A DNA stretch of 64,000 nt from Odontesthes bonariensis (GCF_027942865.1 NC_134516.1:26715038-26779037); one strand, 5' to 3'; positions 23,871-35,263 are shown, counted from the first letter of the stretch. Notes: generated by a model not told the origin, from the letters alone. Made by a program: numbers and translations.

Positions 23871-23990
23871 AGGCTTACAGCACCTGGTATTCCCAGGCGG
23901 TCTCCCATCCAAGTACTAACCAGGCCCGACTCTGCTTGGCTTCTGAGATCTGACGAGATCAGGCGTGTTCAGGGTGGTGTGGCCGTAAGC
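23871..23990 (-). rRNA. 5S rRNA, minus type (unit 27)
   Basis: Minus-type consensus. Confidence 0.92.
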
Positions 23991-24348
23991 CAGCAATGGA
24001 ATCACAAACCAGCTCTTTATAGATTCTGAAACAGAATCTGTTATTGTATTCCGACTTGTAAAATAGAACTATACTGTTTAGAGAAGACGCAGTTTATGAG
24101 CATGTCGTGGGATTGAGCTTCCCTGGTTTCTCTATATGACAACGGACACAAAACTACACACAGGGAACAGAGGCTTTTGACAGACACTAAGTTATCTGAG
24201 AGTCCCATTTTCAGCTGCAAAGAACAATCACATCAGGGAAGTCAACGTGCAGGCTCAACAGCAGCCTCTCAAGCCAGCTCTCTGGTAAAAATAGGGGAAA
24301 CGTATGGTTCCAGCACCCATATAACATATATTTGTCACAGGGACTGTG

Positions 24349-24468
24349 GCTTACGGCCACACCGCCCTGAACACGCCCGATCTCGTCCGATCTCGGAAGC
24401 CAAGCAGGGTCGGGCCTGGTTAGTACTTGGATGGGAGACCGCTTGGGAATACCAGGTGCTGTAAGCTT
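24349..24468 (+). rRNA. 5S rRNA, plus type (unit 28)
   Basis: Plus-type consensus. Confidence 0.95.
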
Positions 24469-24764
24469 TTTTCTCTTCTCTCTGCGGCCTGCATGTAACA
24501 TCTGACCATCACCGTGTGCCACACAGACACCAGGAAGTTAACCAGCTTGGGCTGCTGCTGATTGGTTGGCAGACACCTCTGTTTCTGTTTGGCTCTCAGT
24601 CTCCATGTTGCTGATCCTGGATCTGCTGAGATGTCCCAGGCCATTGTTGGCTTTGATCCTCATACATTTAACTTTGTCCTCAGAAAGGACAAGTTCCAAA
24701 AAGTCAAACAGGGACTAGTTTTGCATTTGACGTAGCCAAACTGCATGCGCCTGGAGAAGCCAAA

Positions 24765-24884
24765 AGGCTTACAGCACCTGATATTCCCAGGCGGTCTCCC
24801 ATCCAAGTACTAACCAGGCCCGACTCTGCTTGGCTTCTGAGATCTGACGAGATCAGGCGTGTTCAGGGTGGTGTGGCCGTAAGC
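24765..24884 (-). rRNA. 5S rRNA, minus type, T104 variant (unit 28)
   Basis: C104 is T; the upstream spacer has TTATTATA in place of TTATTGTA, a pair of marks shared with the genes at 33892 and 53443. Confidence 0.92.
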
Positions 24885-25242
24885 CAGCAATGGAATCACA
24901 AACCAGCTCTTTATAGATTCTGAAACAGAATCTGTTATTATATTCCGACTTGTAAAATAGAACTATACTGTTTAGAGAAGACGCAGTTTATGAGCATGTC
25001 GTGGGATTGAGCTTCCCTGGTTTCTCTATATGACAACGGACACAAAACTACACACAGGGAACAGAGGCTTTTGACAGACACTAAGTTATCTGAGAGTCCC
25101 ATTTTCAGCTGCAAAGAACAATCACATCAGGGAAGTCAACGTGCAGGCTCAACAGCAGCCTCTCAAGCCAGCTCTCTGGTAAAAATAGGGGAAACGTATG
25201 GTTCCAGCACCCATATAACATATATTTGTCACAGGGACTGTG

Positions 25243-25362
25243 GCTTACGGCCACACCGCCCTGAACACGCCCGATCTCGTCCGATCTCGGAAGCCAAGCA
25301 GGGTCGGGCCTGGTTAGTACTTGGATGGGAGACCGCTTGGGAATACCAGGTGCTGTAAGCTT
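25243..25362 (+). rRNA. 5S rRNA, plus type (unit 29)
   Basis: Gene consensus; C-to-T variant in the downstream spacer (CCATTACC). Confidence 0.95.
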
Positions 25363-25658
25363 TTTTCTCTTCTCTCTGCGGCCTGCATGTAACATCTGAC
25401 CATTACCGTGTGCCACACAGACACCAGGAAGTTAACCAGCTTGGGCTGCTGCTGATTGGTTGGCAGACACCTCTGTTTCTGTTTGGCTCTCAGTCTCCAT
25501 GTTGCTGATCCTGGATCTGCTGAGATGTCCCAGGCCATTGTTGGCTTTGATCCTCATACATTTAACTTTGTCCTCAGAAAGGACAAGTTCCAAAAAGTCA
25601 AACAGGGACTAGTTTTGCATTTGACGTAGCCAAACTGCATGCGCCTGGAGAAGCCAAA

Positions 25659-25778
25659 AGGCTTACAGCACCTGGTATTCCCAGGCGGTCTCCCATCCAA
25701 GTACTAACCAGGGCCGACTCTGCTTGGCTTCTGAGATCTGACGAGATCAGGCGTGTTCAGGGTGGTGTGGCCGTAAGC
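25659..25778 (-). rRNA. 5S rRNA, minus type, C66 variant (unit 29)
   Basis: G66 is C, between the A box and the intermediate element; shared with genes at 34786 and 54337. Confidence 0.92.
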
Positions 25779-26136
25779 CAGCAATGGAATCACAAACCAG
25801 CTCTTTATAGATTCTGAAACAGAATCTGTTATTGTATTCCGACTTGTAAAATAGAACTATACTGTTTAGAGAAGACGCAGTTTATGAGCATGTCGTGGGA
25901 TTGAGCTTCCCTGGTTTCTCTATATGACAACGGACACAAAACTACACACAGGGAACAGAGGCTTTTGACAGACACTAAGTTATCTGAGAGTCCCATTTTC
26001 AGCTGCAAAGAACAATCACATCAGGGAAGTCAACGTGCAGGCTCAACAGCAGCCTCTCAAGCCAGCTCTCTGGTAAAAATAGGGGAAACGTATGGTTCCA
26101 GCACCCATATAACATATATTTGTCACAGGGACTGTG

Positions 26137-26256
26137 GCTTACGGCCACACCGCCCTGAACACGCCCGATCTCGTCCGATCTCGGAAGCCAAGCAGGGTCG
26201 GGCCTGGTTAGTACTTGGATGGGAGACCGCTTGGGAATACCAGGTGCTGTAAGCTT
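26137..26256 (+). rRNA. 5S rRNA, plus type (unit 30)
   Basis: Plus-type consensus. Confidence 0.95.
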
Positions 26257-26552
26257 TTTTCTCTTCTCTCTGCGGCCTGCATGTAACATCTGACCATCAC
26301 CGTGTGCCACACAGACACCAGGAAGTTAACCAGCTTGGGCTGCTGCTGATTGGTTGGCAGACACCTCTGTTTCTGTTTGGCTCTCAGTCTCCATGTTGCT
26401 GATCCTGGATCTGCTGAGATGTCCCAGGCCATTGTTGGCTTTGATCCTCATACATTTAACTTTGTCCTCAGAAAGGACAAGTTCCAAAAAGTCAAACAGG
26501 GACTAGTTTTGCATTTGACGTAGCCAAACTGCATGCGCCTGGAGAAGCCAAA

Positions 26553-26672
26553 AGGCTTACAGCACCTGGTATTCCCAGGCGGTCTCCCATCCAAGTAATA
26601 ACCAGGCCCGACTCTGCTTGGCTTCTGAGATCTGACGAGATCAGGCGTGTTCAGGGTGGTGTGGCCGTAAGC
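26553..26672 (-). rRNA. 5S rRNA, minus type, T75 variant (unit 30)
   Basis: G75 is T, in loop E; shared only with the gene at 32997. Confidence 0.91.
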
Positions 26673-27030
26673 CAGCAATGGAATCACAAACCAGCTCTTT
26701 ATAGATTCTGAAACAGAATCTGTTATTGTATTCCGACTTGTAAAATAGAACTATACTGTTTAGAGAAGACGCAGTTTATGAGCATGTCGTGGGATTGAGC
26801 TTCCCTGGTTTCTCTATATGACAACGGACACAAAACTACACACAGGGAACAGAGGCTTTTGACAGACACTAAGTTATCTGAGAGTCCCATTTTCAGCTGC
26901 AAAGAACAATCACATCAGGGAAGTCAACGTGCAGGCTCAACAGCAGCCTCTCAAGCCAGCTCTCTGGTAAAAATAGGGGAAACGTATGGTTCCAGCACCC
27001 ATATAACATATATTTGTCACAGGGACTGTG

Positions 27031-27150
27031 GCTTACGGCCACACCGCCCTGAACACGCCCGATCTCGTCCGATCTCGGAAGCCAAGCAGGGTCGGGCCTG
27101 GTTAGTACTTGGATGGGAGACCGCTTGGGAATACCAGGTGCTGTAAGCTT
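27031..27150 (+). rRNA. 5S rRNA, plus type (unit 31)
   Basis: Gene consensus. The LTR element begins 58 bp beyond its 3' end and moves its partner minus gene to 32103. Confidence 0.95.
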
Positions 27151-27204
27151 TTTTCTCTTCTCTCTGCGGCCTGCATGTAACATCTGACCATTACCGTGTG
27201 CCAC

Positions 27205-27208
27205 ACAG
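27205..27208. repeat. Target-site duplication of LTR element, left copy
   Basis: ACAG, repeated at 31861-31864; uninterrupted units have it once at this place. Confidence 0.85.
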
Positions 27209-27663
27209 TGTTATGGAAATTATTGTCTTAATTCCCTATTAAGTTTTTGCTTACCTTCCTATTACATCTGATGAGAAGTGAAATAGAGACTTTCAATGTT
27301 TGTGCCGGCCGGCCACGTGTTTATTTCTTCTGCAAAAGAGGCCAAACCTCACCAGTCAGCGTTCGTGGTGAGAAGAGACCCAGAACAAAGGAAATCAGAA
27401 GCATTTATACAGAAAGAGGAGGGTTTGGACTTTCAGGTGACACCTGAAAGAACACACCGTGTGTATTCTCCAACTGTCTCCTTGCCACACCCCCAGGGGG
27501 AAAGTCTCGCACTTTGGGGAGATGCAGAATCCGGAGACAATGGTCATTTGAATGATTATTGTCAATGTGTTAATCAACAGACACATGTCTGCAGACAGTG
27601 GATTTTACAACAAGGTGTCATTTCAAAGACAAATGGTTAGCAGACATCGAATTTACCATAACA
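27209..27663 (-). repeat. LTR, 3' copy relative to element orientation
   Basis: 455 bp with ends TGTTATGG and CCATAACA. On the minus strand TATAAA at 27404-27409 precedes AATAAA at 27320-27325, the order expected of a U3 promoter and an R polyadenylation signal. Confidence 0.92.
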
Positions 27664-27680
27664 TTCCCCCCTTTTTGATT
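27664..27680 (-). other. Polypurine tract of LTR element
   Basis: On the minus strand this reads as a run of A then six G then AA, ending directly at the LTR. It is the usual plus-strand primer site of LTR elements and fixes the orientation. Confidence 0.8.
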
Positions 27681-28080
27681 CAATTAATCACTGATAGGAG
27701 ACAAACTTAAGAAAAAATAAAAAGAATAAACTAAGAAGAATAAAATGAAATAATGTAAAAACTAAAGGAAAACAATATTGAAATTGAATTTTAAAAAGAT
27801 AAAAATTAGAAATCACCAACCACTTTCTTTCAATTGAGTAGACCTAATCACTAACAGAAAACAAAACAACCTTAAAGAAAAATAAAAAGGAATTAAAAAA
27901 ATGAAAGGGAACAAAATTAAAAATAGTCATAACTATTATCACTAATTCACACAGATTGAAAAATATATCATCCTGGCGGTTGTCTACAAGAGAGAAAATA
28001 ATGGGAATATAAAAACAAACAAACAAAACCAAACCAACACAAAGCAAAACAAAGAAAATAAAAATAAACATTTACAAAAT
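27681..28080. other. A-rich interior of LTR element
   Basis: Low-complexity, A-rich on the plus strand; no coding frame recognised. Confidence 0.6.
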
Positions 28081-28599
28081 GTTATTATCAAAGTCTGATT
28101 TGGTGTCAGGAATGTGAACAGAGGTTGAATTTTGGTCGGCCTTATTGGCATACACATGAACATACGTGGAGGAGTAAATCATCTTTGTTATGAGCACATC
28201 AAACAGCCATTTTAACACGCATGGAATTAAGATGCAGAGCAAAAAGAAAACAATTATTAAAAACCGTGATGGCCATCCTTGGCTCTAAGATTTTAGCCTA
28301 GAAAGTCATTCACTGCTAGTGGGGGTTGAATGGCATCTTGCATATTTTTGATGATGCTGGTAATGTTCTCATATTTATCAGAATGGTTGTCTTCAGTTCC
28401 AGAGGTCCGCTTGACCGTCTTAAAATCTACCAGCATGTTAAATTGGGAGCCATGTGGGTCGAGTGACCCATTGACTAAAACTGAGTTGTTTGTGTATACC
28501 CGAGCTTGGATATTTAATTCCACACCAATACGTGCCATGGTGTAGTTTGTTGAAACACGTCTAGTTGGCGTTTATTGAGTTGATTCCTTGCGTCGTCCT

Positions 28600-28740
28600 C
28601 TCTGGCGTCTGTGCGTCCTTGCACCATTCGTTCCTGATGTCATCCATCTTCCTTGGCGTCTGTGCGTCCTTGCACCATTCGTCCTCGTGTTGTTCCTCCT
28701 CGGCGTGTGTTCCTCCTTGTGCCGTTCGTCCATGTGTCAT
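28600..28740. repeat. Imperfect tandem repeat inside LTR element
   Basis: A motif of about 28 bp beginning GGCGTCTGTGCGTCC starts at 28604 and 28655, with a weaker copy near 28711. Spacing is about 51-56 bp in a CT-rich tract. No function recognised. Confidence 0.65.
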
Positions 28741-29522
28741 CTGCTCCTCCTCTGTCGTTCCGGTTGGCAGCTTGGCTCCTCCGTTGCCTCGGGGATCTTC
28801 CTTCCGTGGTTGGCGTGGACCCGCGTCGTTCTCTGTCATCATTTGGAAGGCCGGTGCTTCCTTCTCAGGCCCTCCACCCCCACTCAGTCGTCAGGCTGGC
28901 AATCATGGCGTGAAGTGGAAGCTGGTGGTGATTTTACCTGCTGACACAGATAGACAGAATAAGTTTTGCAATATTGTAACATATTTCCTTGTGTGAGTGA
29001 AATGGAGTGGTCTGGCTACAAACTCTGTGTGTAAAAGAATTGCACAAGGTCTATGTGTATGTTAAATGTTTTCCTTATTCTAATATGCATAAGGACAATA
29101 GGCTTTTGTCTCTGGCAGTCCTGTTTCCTCACAACACTACGCTAATTTGATTTTAGAGTGTCATTTTCTGGCAGGGTGTTATAAACAATGTTGTTTGAGG
29201 TTAATAGCAAGAAATGTATTAATTTGGGTTATTGCAGAATTGACAAAGTGAGCTGGGAATAATCTCTGTTAGCAGAGCCTTTTTGGTATTTTGCTGGGAA
29301 TACTTCAATTCAGTTCGACCACATGTCGATCTATTACTAAGCAATTATTAAATCTATCGTCAGGTGTTCAAATGGTCCTTCTGTGGTGGGTGAGTGGGTG
29401 TGATCGTTTTGTTTTACCTGTTATGCGTTGCACAAACCATTCATGATTGATGAAACTTGAAGAAAATCTGAAAATTCTTTAGTGATAACAGTGTTGGGTT
29501 ATACAGTGTTGGGTTATAGCAT

Positions 29523-29560
29523 TATTCCCCCCTTTTGACACATGGTTCAACCCATGTGTC
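29523..29560. other. Second polypurine tract and palindrome inside LTR element
   Basis: A second minus-strand AAAAGGGGGG tract sits next to a perfect 9-bp inverted repeat (GACACATGG at 29537-29545, CCATGTGTC at 29552-29560). Some retroviruses use an internal polypurine tract; use here is conjecture. Confidence 0.5.
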
Positions 29561-30513
29561 ACTTCTGCCAAGTGAGGAAAGAAATGTTCAGGCAGGAAAG
29601 ATTTATCGTCAGGTCCACATCACACAGCTTCCTTTTCAGTGTGGCACTGGAGCATCTTTTCCTGTGGTGTGGCGAAGGGCTGTGATGCTGTAAGAAAGTT
29701 GGGAATGGTAACAGGAATTAATACAAATAAAGGATCAGTGTGTTGGAATGTCGCTCTGTTTGCAGCCAGCGGCATCCTCGCCTGCATTTCCTAGAGAGAG
29801 ACAGGATCTGAATGTTGTTAGTGTGAGAATAGAATATCAACATCAGAATAGACCTGCAAAGTGGGATGCAAATCTTTAGGTCATCAGCATATTGTAACGA
29901 AGTAGTGTCTGGAGAGAAAACAAAGGATTCAAGACTGTCTGAGCGCTTCATTGGCTTTCACAGTATTCTTGAAACAGACGTGTGAATTTATGGCCTCGTG
30001 TGCTGAAGTTGAAAGCAAACCAGAATTAGCTTCCTGTGTAAACCTGGAGCCTCAAATTAGATGTATGAAAAAGTTGACCATTGATACAAATATTGTATTA
30101 ATTGGCTGCATTACCTGCTTGCAGACCCTGAAAAACACACCACTGTGTTGGCTGACACTGTGTTGGCTGATTTTTTTATCTCTTCTATCTTCTTATCAGG
30201 AAATAAAGGTGTGTGTTTTGGAGAATCATCATCTGAGACAATGACTCCTGCTGTCTTAAGAGACTCAAAGAATGGTGGTTTTCCATCGATGGCTTCTTGT
30301 TTAACTGAATTACAAAGTTTAAAGTCTGATTTTGGAGTGATGATAACATTTTCACAAACTTTGAAAAACATCATACTTACCGACAGTCCACAGTGACTTG
30401 GAGACCTCCTGTAAGGCTGTTTGAGTACAGTGTTTTCTTTGGACAAACAACTAAAGTTTTTTTTAGAAGTGCTTTTAGTTACCAGCTGGATTTTCCACAC
30501 AGATGTCACTTTT

Positions 30514-30518
<5 letters not shown>

Positions 30519-30545
<27 letters not shown>
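30519..30545. repeat. Poly-T tract inside LTR element
   Basis: An uninterrupted run of about 27 T on the plus strand; length uncertain because homopolymers are hard to sequence. Confidence 0.8.
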
Positions 30546-30841
30546 CTCTAGTAAACTCTCTTTGAATTTTGTTCTGTCTTATTATTTCCTGTTCTCTATT
30601 CTTCAGTTTTTCTTCTAACTTTGATATGTCTTTTAAACTAAGGGACCCCCTATTGGGAACCCAAACATTTAGATATTTTAACCTTTTTCCCCCCACATTT
30701 CTTTTCTCATAACGTCAACAAGTGGCCCTCCCCGGAGGCCGCGCTCCTCAACGGGGACCCTGCTTCCCACCCCAACTAGGAAGCGTCGTACGACTGACTA
30801 TTCTTCAAGTAGTAACAAAACTACATTTATTTAACTTTTCT

Positions 30842-31126
30842 CTGCTTCGTTTTTCTTAAAGTTTACAAGCAGCAAAAAACTACAAACAAACACATTCAAC
30901 CCTTCTGACAAACACATTCATCTTTCTGCTTCGTTTTTCTTAAAGTTTACAAGCAGTAAAAAACTACGTTAGACAAACATTTACAACATTTAACGTACAA
31001 ACACATTCACTCCGGCTTCGTCTTCTTAAGTTTACAAGCAGCAAAAAACTACATTAGACAAACGTTTTACGAACATTTAACATCCTCTGCTTCGTCTTTC
31101 TTAAGTTTACAAGCAGCAAAAAACTT
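30842..31126. repeat. Four-copy tandem repeat next to the leader of the LTR element
   Basis: Four copies of a motif containing CTTAAGTTTACAAGCAG (or CTTAAAG in place of CTTAAG) start near 30842, 30926, 31013 and 31087, 74-87 bp apart. They lie between the primer site and the rest of the interior, a leader-like position. Confidence 0.75.
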
Positions 31127-31383
31127 TGCCACCTGCTAAAATCATGAGAAATGGAAATGCTAAAACCCAAATTTGAAATAATAATTTAGAAGTCAATATT
31201 TCAGTACTCACCAGATGGTTTTTCGCTGATCTATGTTCGTTGGACTTCAGCGGCAACGATTCAGGACAAATACACGGTTAAGCCCTCCCGTCTTAAAAAC
31301 TAAACAGACGTTCAGAGGCTGAATTATATAATTCAGGACGGCCAATCGCTTCCCGTGTTTTGCCCCGGACGATTGCGCGTGAA

Positions 31384-31402
31384 TCCTGCCGAGACAACGC
31401 CA
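31384..31402 (-). other. Primer binding site, tRNA-Ser-like
   Basis: Three bases from the LTR, the minus strand begins TGGCG. The plus strand ends CCTGCCGAGACAACGCCA, close to the 3' end of vertebrate serine tRNAs but not an exact match to any I can recall. The primer assignment is tentative. Confidence 0.55.
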
Positions 31403-31405
31403 AAT

Positions 31406-31860
31406 TGTTATGGAAATTATTGTCTTAATTCCCTATTAAGTTTTTGCTTACCTTCCTATTACATCTGATGAGAAGTGAAATAGAGACTTTCAATGTTTGT
31501 GCCGGCCGGCCACGTGTTTATTTCTTCTGCAAAAGAGGCCAAACCTCACCAGTCAGCGTTCGTGGTGAGAAGAGACCCAGAACAAAGGAAATCAGAAGCA
31601 TTTATACAGAAAGAGGAGGGTTTGGACTTTCAGGTGACACCTGAAAGAACACACCGTGTGTATTCTCCAACTGTCTCCTTGCCACACCCCCAGGGGGAAA
31701 GTCTCGCACTTTGGGGAGATGCAGAATCCGGAGACAATGGTCATTTGAATGATTATTGTCAATGTGTTAATCAACAGACACATGTCTGCAGACAGTGGAT
31801 TTTACAACAAGGTGTCATTTCAAAGACAAATGGTTAGCAGACATCGAATTTACCATAACA
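31406..31860 (-). repeat. LTR, 5' copy relative to element orientation
   Basis: Reads as identical to 27209-27663 over 455 bp, offset 4,197 bp. Confidence 0.92.
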
Positions 31861-31864
31861 ACAG
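31861..31864. repeat. Target-site duplication of LTR element, right copy
   Basis: ACAG; after it the normal spacer continues without loss. Confidence 0.85.
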
Positions 31865-32102
31865 ACACCAGGAAGTTAACCAGCTTGGGCTGCTGCTGAT
31901 TGGTTGGCAGACACCTCTGTTTCTGTTTGGCTCTCAGTCTCCATGTTGCTGATCCTGGATCTGCTGAGATGTCCCAGGCCATTGTTGGCTTTGATCCTCA
32001 TACATTTAACTTTGTCCTCAGAAAGGACAAGTTCCAAAAAGTCAAACAGGGACTAGTTTTGCATTTGACGTAGCCAAACTGCATGCGCCTGGAGAAGCCA
32101 AA

Positions 32103-32222
32103 AGGCTTACAGCACCTGGTATTCCCAGGCGGTCTCCCATCCAAGTACTAACCAGGGACGACTCTGCTTGGCTTCTGAGATCTGACGAGATCAGGCGTGT
32201 TCAGGGTGGTGTGGCCGTAAGC
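32103..32222 (-). rRNA. 5S rRNA, minus type, T65 C66 variant (unit 31)
   Basis: Partner of the plus gene at 27031, separated from it by the LTR element. G65 is T and G66 is C. Confidence 0.9.
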
Positions 32223-32580
32223 CAGCAATGGAATCACAAACCAGCTCTTTATAGATTCTGAAACAGAATCTGTTATTGTATTCCGACTTGTAAAATAGAA
32301 CTATACTGTTTAGAGAAGACGCAGTTTATGAGCATGTCGTGGGATTGAGCTTCCCTGGTTTCTCTATATGACAACGGACACAAAACTACACACAGGGAAC
32401 AGAGGCTTTTGACAGACACTAAGTTATCTGAGAGTCCCATTTTCAGCTGCAAAGAACAATCACATCAGGGAAGTCAACGTGCAGGCTCAACAGCAGCCTC
32501 TCAAGCCAGCTCTCTGGTAAAAATAGGGGAAACGTATGGTTCCAGCACCCATATAACATATATTTGTCACAGGGACTGTG

Positions 32581-32700
32581 GCTTACGGCCACACCGCCCT
32601 GAACACGCCCGATCTCGTCCGATCTCGGAAGCCAAGCAGGGTCGGGCCTGGTTAGTACTTGGATGGGAGACCGCTTGGGAATACCAGGTGCTGTAAGCTT
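32581..32700 (+). rRNA. 5S rRNA, plus type (unit 32)
   Basis: Plus-type consensus. Confidence 0.95.
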
Positions 32701-32996
32701 TTTTCTCTTCTCTCTGCGGCCTGCATGTAACATCTGACCATCACCGTGTGCCACACAGACACCAGGAAGTTAACCAGCTTGGGCTGCTGCTGATTGGTTG
32801 GCAGACACCTCTGTTTCTGTTTGGCTCTCAGTCTCCATGTTGCTGATCCTGGATCTGCTGAGATGTCCCAGGCCATTGTTGGCTTTGATCCTCATACATT
32901 TAACTTTGTCCTCAGAAAGGACAAGTTCCAAAAAGTCAAACAGGGACTAGTTTTGCATTTGACGTAGCCAAACTGCATGCGCCTGGAGAAGCCAAA

Positions 32997-33116
32997 AGGC
33001 TTACAGCACCTGGTATTCCCAGGCGGTCTCCCATCCAAGTAATAACCAGGCCCGACTCTGCTTGGCTTCTGAGATCTGACGAGATCAGGCGTGTTCAGGG
33101 TGGTGTGGCCGTAAGC
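32997..33116 (-). rRNA. 5S rRNA, minus type, T75 variant (unit 32)
   Basis: G75 is T, as in unit 30. Confidence 0.91.
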
Positions 33117-33474
33117 CAGCAATGGAATCACAAACCAGCTCTTTATAGATTCTGAAACAGAATCTGTTATTGTATTCCGACTTGTAAAATAGAACTATAC
33201 TGTTTAGAGAAGACGCAGTTTATGAGCATGTCGTGGGATTGAGCTTCCCTGGTTTCTCTATATGACAACGGACACAAAACTACACACAGGGAACAGAGGC
33301 TTTTGACAGACACTAAGTTATCTGAGAGTCCCATTTTCAGCTGCAAAGAACAATCACATCAGGGAAGTCAACGTGCAGGCTCAACAGCAGCCTCTCAAGC
33401 CAGCTCTCTGGTAAAAATAGGGGAAACGTATGGTTCCAGCACCCATATAACATATATTTGTCACAGGGACTGTG

Positions 33475-33594
33475 GCTTACGGCCACACCGCCCTGAACAC
33501 GCCCGATCTCGTCCGATCTCGGAAGCCAAGCAGGGTCGGGCCTGGTTAGTACTTGGATGGGAGACCGCTTGGGAATACCAGGTGCTGTAAGCTT
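33475..33594 (+). rRNA. 5S rRNA, plus type (unit 33)
   Basis: Plus-type consensus. Confidence 0.95.
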
Positions 33595-33891
33595 TTTTCT
33601 CTTCTCTCTGCGGCCTGCATGTAACATCTGACCATCACCGTGTGCCACACAGACACCAGGAAGTTAACCAGCTTGGGCTGCTGCTGATTGGTTGGCAGAC
33701 ACCTCTGTTTCTGTTTGGCTCTCAGTCTCCATGTTGCTGATCCTGGATCTGCTGAGATGTCCCAGGCCATTGTTGGCTTTGATCCTCAATACATTTAACT
33801 TTGTCCTCAGAAAGGACAAGTTCCAAAAAGTCAAACAGGGACTAGTTTTGCATTTGACGTAGCCAAACTGCATGCGCCTGGAGAAGCCAAA

Positions 33892-34011
33892 AGGCTTACA
33901 GCACCTGATATTCCCAGGCGGTCTCCCATCCAAGTACTAACCAGGCCCGACTCTGCTTGGCTTCTGAGATCTGACGAGATCAGGCGTGTTCAGGGTGGTG
34001 TGGCCGTAAGC
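33892..34011 (-). rRNA. 5S rRNA, minus type, T104 variant (unit 33)
   Basis: C104 is T; one extra A in the spacer near 33788 shifts it by 1 bp; TTATTATA mark upstream. Confidence 0.92.
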
Positions 34012-34369
34012 CAGCAATGGAATCACAAACCAGCTCTTTATAGATTCTGAAACAGAATCTGTTATTATATTCCGACTTGTAAAATAGAACTATACTGTTT
34101 AGAGAAGACGCAGTTTATGAGCATGTCGTGGGATTGAGCTTCCCTGGTTTCTCTATATGACAACGGACACAAAACTACACACAGGGAACAGAGGCTTTTG
34201 ACAGACACTAAGTTATCTGAGAGTCCCATTTTCAGCTGCAAAGAACAATCACATCAGGGAAGTCAACGTGCAGGCTCAACAGCAGCCTCTCAAGCCAGCT
34301 CTCTGGTAAAAATAGGGGAAACGTATGGTTCCAGCACCCATATAACATATATTTGTCACAGGGACTGTG

Positions 34370-34489
34370 GCTTACGGCCACACCGCCCTGAACACGCCCG
34401 ATCTCGTCCGATCTCGGAAGCCAAGCAGGGTCGGGCCTGGTTAGTACTTGGATGGGAGACCGCTTGGGAATACCAGGTGCTGTAAGCTT
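34370..34489 (+). rRNA. 5S rRNA, plus type (unit 34)
   Basis: Plus-type consensus; CCATTACC mark downstream. Confidence 0.95.
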
Positions 34490-34785
34490 TTTTCTCTTCT
34501 CTCTGCGGCCTGCATGTAACATCTGACCATTACCGTGTGCCACACAGACACCAGGAAGTTAACCAGCTTGGGCTGCTGCTGATTGGTTGGCAGACACCTC
34601 TGTTTCTGTTTGGCTCTCAGTCTCCATGTTGCTGATCCTGGATCTGCTGAGATGTCCCAGGCCATTGTTGGCTTTGATCCTCATACATTTAACTTTGTCC
34701 TCAGAAAGGACAAGTTCCAAAAAGTCAAACAGGGACTAGTTTTGCATTTGACGTAGCCAAACTGCATGCGCCTGGAGAAGCCAAA

Positions 34786-34905
34786 AGGCTTACAGCACCT
34801 GGTATTCCCAGGCGGTCTCCCATCCAAGTACTAACCAGGGCCGACTCTGCTTGGCTTCTGAGATCTGACGAGATCAGGCGTGTTCAGGGTGGTGTGGCCG
34901 TAAGC
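34786..34905 (-). rRNA. 5S rRNA, minus type, C66 variant (unit 34)
   Basis: G66 is C, as in units 29 and 49. Confidence 0.92.
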
Positions 34906-35263
34906 CAGCAATGGAATCACAAACCAGCTCTTTATAGATTCTGAAACAGAATCTGTTATTGTATTCCGACTTGTAAAATAGAACTATACTGTTTAGAGAA
35001 GACGCAGTTTATGAGCATGTCGTGGGATTGAGCTTCCCTGGTTTCTCTATATGACAACGGACACAAAACTACACACAGGGAACAGAGGCTTTTGACAGAC
35101 ACTAAGTTATCTGAGAGTCCCATTTTCAGCTGCAAAGAACAATCACATCAGGGAAGTCAACGTGCAGGCTCAACAGCAGCCTCTCAAGCCAGCTCTCTGG
35201 TAAAAATAGGGGAAACGTATGGTTCCAGCACCCATATAACATATATTTGTCACAGGGACTGTG

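Larger units (their letters stand above)
1..27208. repeat. 5S rDNA tandem array, first segment (894-bp units 1-31)
   Basis: Head-to-tail 894-bp units, each with one plus-strand and one minus-strand 5S gene. Spacing is exact from unit to unit apart from a 10-bp deletion in unit 3 (884 bp) and small differences near positions 50-75 of unit 1. Units differ by only a few substitutions, as expected of a concerted array. The segment ends where an LTR element enters the spacer of unit 31. Shared private variants mark blocks: units with plus-gene starts at 5575, 6469, 7363 and 8257 resemble those at 10939, 11833, 12727 and 13621 (a 6-unit, 5,364-bp step), and those at 19879-20892 resemble those at 22561-23574 (a 3-unit step). 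Confidence 0.97.
27209..31860 (-). mobile_element. Retrovirus-like LTR element (fossil, incomplete)
   Basis: A 4,652-bp insertion with two 455-bp LTRs that read as identical, TG...CA ends and a 4-bp target duplication. Orientation is minus: a polypurine tract abuts the left LTR, a tRNA-Ser-like primer site abuts the right LTR, and each LTR has TATAAA followed by AATAAA on the minus strand. The 3.7-kb interior is too short for a full gag-pol-env set, and I recognise no gag or pol. The minus strand near 28080-28540 has a hydrophobic stretch and polar tail where an env end would lie, which is only suggestive. The element is broken, probably by large-scale loss. Identical LTRs imply a young insertion. 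Family is unresolved; an endogenous retrovirus or a related LTR group is possible. Confidence 0.9.

Noticed and set aside
1-27208. CRISPR-like regular repeat array
   Set aside because: The 894-bp period, 5S content and near-identical spacers rule this out.
28565-28996. Overlapping plus-strand open frames in the LTR element
   Set aside because: They lie in a CT-rich imperfect repeat in several frames at once, against the element's orientation.
27209-31860. DNA transposon with terminal inverted repeats TGTTATGG and CCATAACA
   Set aside because: The 455-bp direct terminal repeats, polypurine tract, primer site and ordered TATA and polyadenylation signals show an LTR element; short inverted ends are normal for LTRs.
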